DNA of 63,322 nucleotides from Acidobacteriota bacterium. Lineage in GTDB: Bacteria > Acidobacteriota > Vicinamibacteria > Vicinamibacterales > CAVVIG01. Location: assembly GCA_020850715.1 (NCBI GenBank), contig JADZED010000021.1, positions 1-63,322 of the forward strand, written 5' to 3'. The position numbers were made by a program, and so were the translations under genes. Positions within the stretch are counted from its first letter, which is position 1; every line of letters begins with the position of its first letter. The notes below the pieces were generated by a model. The model saw nothing but the letters and a program-made list of their open reading frames with translations. It was not told where the DNA came from and searched no databases. Of the stretch, positions 61,221-63,322 are shown one piece after another.

Positions 61221-62014
61221 GACTCCTCTGCGTTCTCCAGCAGGACGTCGCGGACGATGCCCTCCGCGGTCACCCGGACCCACGTGTACGGGGCCCAGTG
61301 CGCGTCGGCCATCGTCATCCGGCGCGAGCCTGCGGCGGCGGCGGCAATGCGGGTCGCGGCGTCGGCCACCGTCGACGTGCGCACGAGCTCGACGCGAGGC
61401 GGCCGGTCCGTGGCCGATCCATAGGCGTCGCGCAGCGCGGCGAAGGTGGTGTCCGAGACCAGGTAGACGGCCAGCGTCCAGCCGGTGAGCCGCCGCAGCG
61501 CGGCGAGCGCGGCGCGCGGGATCGGCGCCGCGCACGCCACCCGGATCCGGCCGGTCACCTCGGGGAGGGTGAAGGGCACGACGCCGAGGGCGCGCACCGC
61601 CTCTCGCGGCAGGCCGCCCGGCGCGTCGGCCACCGCCGAGGGGGCGATCGAGGCGACGAAGCGCGCGCCGGCCTGGGCGGCGAGCGCCCGCAGGACCGTC
61701 ACCTCGTCGCACGCGCCATCGGCGCACAACTGCGCGCCGAGCCTCAGGCCCGTGCCCGGCTGGCTGGCGATCGCGCGCGTGAGCTGCCCGGCCGTGATTG
61801 CGCGCTCGTGGAGGAGCAGGACCCCCAGACGAGGCGGGGCAACGGCCGGCACGCCGAGGCGGAGCGGCCTGGCGCCCGCGAGCAGTTGCCGCGCCATCCG
61901 TTCGACGCACTCCTGCGAACAGAACCAGCGGCCGTCAATCTGGATCCCGCTCATGCGGCGCGCGAGGACTTCGGGCCGCCACCGCCGGCAGCCTTCAGAT
62001 GCGCAGAATGCCAT
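61193..62014 (-). CDS. zinc-finger plus MshEN-type (candidate c-di-GMP-binding) protein in the rod operon
   Basis: 273 residues. The N-terminus MAFCASEGC... WFCSQECVERM gives a CxxxxC...CxxxC zinc-finger-like motif. Residues ~60-120 fit the MshEN/T2SSE_N pattern, two RLG-x3-L...L-x2-A[LI] units: PRLGVLLLHERAITAGQLTRAI and GLRLGAQLCADGACDEVTVLRAL. MshEN domains of type II secretion and pilus ATPases bind c-di-GMP. No ATPase domain follows; the remaining ~150 residues have no recognised fold. The ATG at 62014 has GGAGG 8 bp upstream and retains the zinc finger; it overlaps the preceding gene by 20 bp. Confidence 0.7.
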   Translation of the reverse strand: MAFCASEGCRRWRPEVLARRMSGIQIDGRWFCSQECVERMARQLLAGARPLRLGVPAVAPPRLGVLLLHERAITAGQLTRAIASQPGTGLRLGAQLCADGACDEVTVLRALAAQAGARFVASIAPSAVADAPGGLPREAVRALGVVPFTLPEVTGRIRVACAAPIPRAALAALRRLTGWTLAVYLVSDTTFAALRDAYGSATDRPPRVELVRTSTVADAATRIAAAAAGSRRMTMADAHWAPYTWVRVTAEGIVRDVLLENAEESCQAASTLH

Positions 62015-62381
62015 CGATCTGTTCCTCCGTGCGACTGCCGTGATCGTCCGCCATCTGCAGGTGCAGCCTGATCTCGCTTTCGGACAACGCTTCCTCCGCG
62101 GCAATGTCGGCGACCGATCGTCCCTGGCCGGCTGCGCGCGCGATTCGCCGCGTCGTCGCCCTGCCGCCGGCCCGCGGCGCCCGCCGTCCGCGTCCGATCG
62201 CATCGGCCACGCACGACAGACCCGCCTCGGTCGTATCAGTGAGCAGCGCCAGCGCTTCGGCGAAGTGCGACAGGCGCGCGGCGCTGCGTTCCGTCCCCTC
62301 GAGCCGCCTGCACACCCGCAGGATCAACAACAGCTGCAGCGCGCTCATCGCGCCGAGCCCGATCAGAATCACCGTGTACAC
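61995..62381 (-). CDS. small membrane protein of the flagellar operon (DUF2802-like)
   Basis: 128 residues. TM helix at ~2-24 (TVILIGLGAMSALQLLLILRV), a coiled stretch, and a C-terminal HTH-like segment ARAAGQGRSVADIAAEEALSESEIRLHLQMAD. The layout resembles DUF2802-type proteins found in flagellar operons. Starts at GTG 62381, directly after the fliN/Y stop. Role unknown. Confidence 0.7.
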   Translation of the reverse strand: MYTVILIGLGAMSALQLLLILRVCRRLEGTERSAARLSHFAEALALLTDTTEAGLSCVADAIGRGRRAPRAGGRATTRRIARAAGQGRSVADIAAEEALSESEIRLHLQMADDHGSRTEEQIDGILRI

Positions 62382-63197
62382 TCATCCCTCCAGCGCGCGG
62401 ACGCGCTCCGCCGCGCTCACCAGATCGACGATGCGGACGCCGTAGTTCCCCTCGACGATCACGACCTCGCCGAGCGCGATCGCCCGGTCGCCGACGAGGA
62501 GCTCGACCGGGTCGTCGGGCGAACGGCCCATGTCGACGATCGATCCCGGCCCGAGCGCGGACAGCGCCTTGAGCGACAGCGACGTGCGGCCGAACCGGAC
62601 CACGAGCGGCAGCTCGATGTCGAGCACGACGTCGAGGTTGGGACTATCGAGCGCCTGCGCGGCGCGGCGGCGCCGTGGCGGCGCCGCGGCCGGCGTTGCC
62701 GGCGGAGGCGCCCCGCCGGGCGCGGGCGCGGTCCCCGCGATCGCCGCGGGCCCGATCGTCCCGGCCAACGCCAGCCGCACGGCGCTGCCGCCGGGAAGCC
62801 CGGCGGCGAACGCGCTGCACGGCGCCGCGACCGGCGCCGGCGACGCGACCGGCGCGGCCACCTCGACCCTCGTCCCCGCAAACGGCTCGGCGAGGCAGAC
62901 GACGCCGAGCGCCTGGCCGCTGATCTCCCGGAGCATGTCGACGATGGCCGCCTCGTCCGGGTCCTCCTCCACCGACAGGATCAGGCGTGCGATTGCCGCC
63001 GCGCCTGCGCGATCGAGCCACAGCGTGCACGCGCCGGTCGCCGCCCCTGTCGCGGACAGGGCGAGCGACCATCCGTCGCCGGCGCATGGGTCGCCGGGCA
63101 CCGCCTGGAGCTGCTGTCCGGCCGCCGAGCCGAGCGCCGACGCCAGTTCCTCCGCCAGCCGCGAAGCGAATACCGCCGTAAAGGCGCGCGGATCCAT
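62382..63197 (-). CDS. flagellar switch protein FliN/FliY
   Basis: 271 residues. The C-terminal ~80 residues are a SpoA/FliN domain: NLDVVLDIELPLVVRFGRTSLSLKALSALGPGSIVDM, then DPVELLVGDRAIALGEVVIVEGNYGVRIVDLV. The N-terminal ~110 residues with DMLREISGQALGVV resemble the CheC-like half of FliY, though no clear ExxN motif is kept. A Pro/Ala linker joins them. It forms part of the C-ring that binds CheY-P. The ATG at 63197 lies directly against the repeat element at 63198, which supplies all its upstream DNA; there is only a weak GGGA upstream. Confidence 0.85.
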   Translation of the reverse strand: MDPRAFTAVFASRLAEELASALGSAAGQQLQAVPGDPCAGDGWSLALSATGAATGACTLWLDRAGAAAIARLILSVEEDPDEAAIVDMLREISGQALGVVCLAEPFAGTRVEVAAPVASPAPVAAPCSAFAAGLPGGSAVRLALAGTIGPAAIAGTAPAPGGAPPPATPAAAPPRRRRAAQALDSPNLDVVLDIELPLVVRFGRTSLSLKALSALGPGSIVDMGRSPDDPVELLVGDRAIALGEVVIVEGNYGVRIVDLVSAAERVRALEG

Positions 63198-63322
63198 CTA
63201 GTGTCCCGTCCCAGTGGTTCGCGACACCATTCGCGGGCGGCGCATCCCCGCTGGCGGCGTTGCTCGTCGCTCAGATATCCCCAATATCCTCACTCCTCGC
63301 GCCTGGCCATCGGGGCGCGGCG
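63198..63322. repeat. MITE-like element, second copy, cut by window end
   Basis: Left end CTAGTGTCCCGTCCCAGTGG and the following 105 bp are identical to the 3578 element apart from one base in the left repeat. The right end is outside the window. It starts at the base before the fliN/Y ATG. Confidence 0.85.

Overview
The window is GC-rich DNA from a diderm, flagellated bacterium. P-ring (FlgI) and L-ring (FlgH) genes together with a sigma-54 activator mean a Gram-negative envelope. Gene style (abundant GTG/TTG starts, 1-bp and 4-bp start/stop overlaps, many PAS/GAF two-component proteins) and the conserved small proteins at the left edge suggest an Acidobacteriota member, perhaps Vicinamibacteria. 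That placement is inference from recognised protein families, not a search result. No rRNA, tRNA or CRISPR array was seen.

Layout. (1) 1-16.4 kb is mixed: an Arg/Pro-rich repeat protein cut by the left edge, a GDP-L-fucose synthase, an NtrC-type sigma-54 activator, an excisionase-type HTH protein with a mini histidine-kinase-like partner, the flagellar sigma factor FliA, two hybrid sensor kinases, a DMT permease, a FabZ-like dehydratase, a GAF-GAF-PP2C phosphatase and a type I glutamine synthetase. (2) 16.5-27.2 kb, minus strand, is one chemotaxis and motor block: HD-GYP-like protein, motA, motB, MCP, an outer-membrane-barrel-like protein, cheA, cheW, cheR, cheD, cheY, cheX, cheB. (3) 27.4-41.1 kb is a glycan-assembly island: a Maf-type (DUF115) flagellin glycosyltransferase, a 1210-residue multidomain fusion, glycosyltransferases, methyltransferases and a GDP-mannose-epimerase-like enzyme. 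(4) 41.2-48.9 kb, minus strand, is a nonulosonic-acid (pseudaminic/legionaminic-like) operon resembling Bacillus spsC-G plus an ATP-grasp enzyme and a HAD phosphatase, ending in a second motA-motB pair. (5) 49.2-52.5 kb holds flagellin, fliD, fliS and a FliT-like gene. (6) 52.4-63.2 kb, minus strand, holds a GNAT acetyltransferase and the operon fliN/Y - TM protein - Zn-finger/MshEN protein - flgF-flgG-flgA-flgH-flgI-flgJ(M23)-flgM-flgN-flgK-flgL.

How it fits together. Nonulosonic acid made by region 4 is probably attached by the Maf protein of region 3 to a short, Ser/Thr-rich flagellin. Regulation is partly readable. FliA (sigma-28) and its anti-sigma FlgM are both here. Matching sigma-28 promoters (T[A/C]AA-N15-[G/C]CCGATT[A/C]) lie upstream of the flagellin gene, the MCP gene and the HD-GYP/motAB genes, with a weaker one before cheA. 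A good -24/-12 (sigma-54) promoter precedes fliD.

Three copies, two complete and one cut by the right edge, of small non-autonomous repeats with termini CTAGTGTCC...GGACACT are dispersed through the window. One abuts the fliN/Y start codon. The most unusual points are a Rossmann module reused four times in the glycan island, a Zn-finger/MshEN (candidate c-di-GMP) protein inside the rod operon, a FlgJ fused to an M23 peptidase, and the nonulosonic-acid operon ending in a second stator pair.
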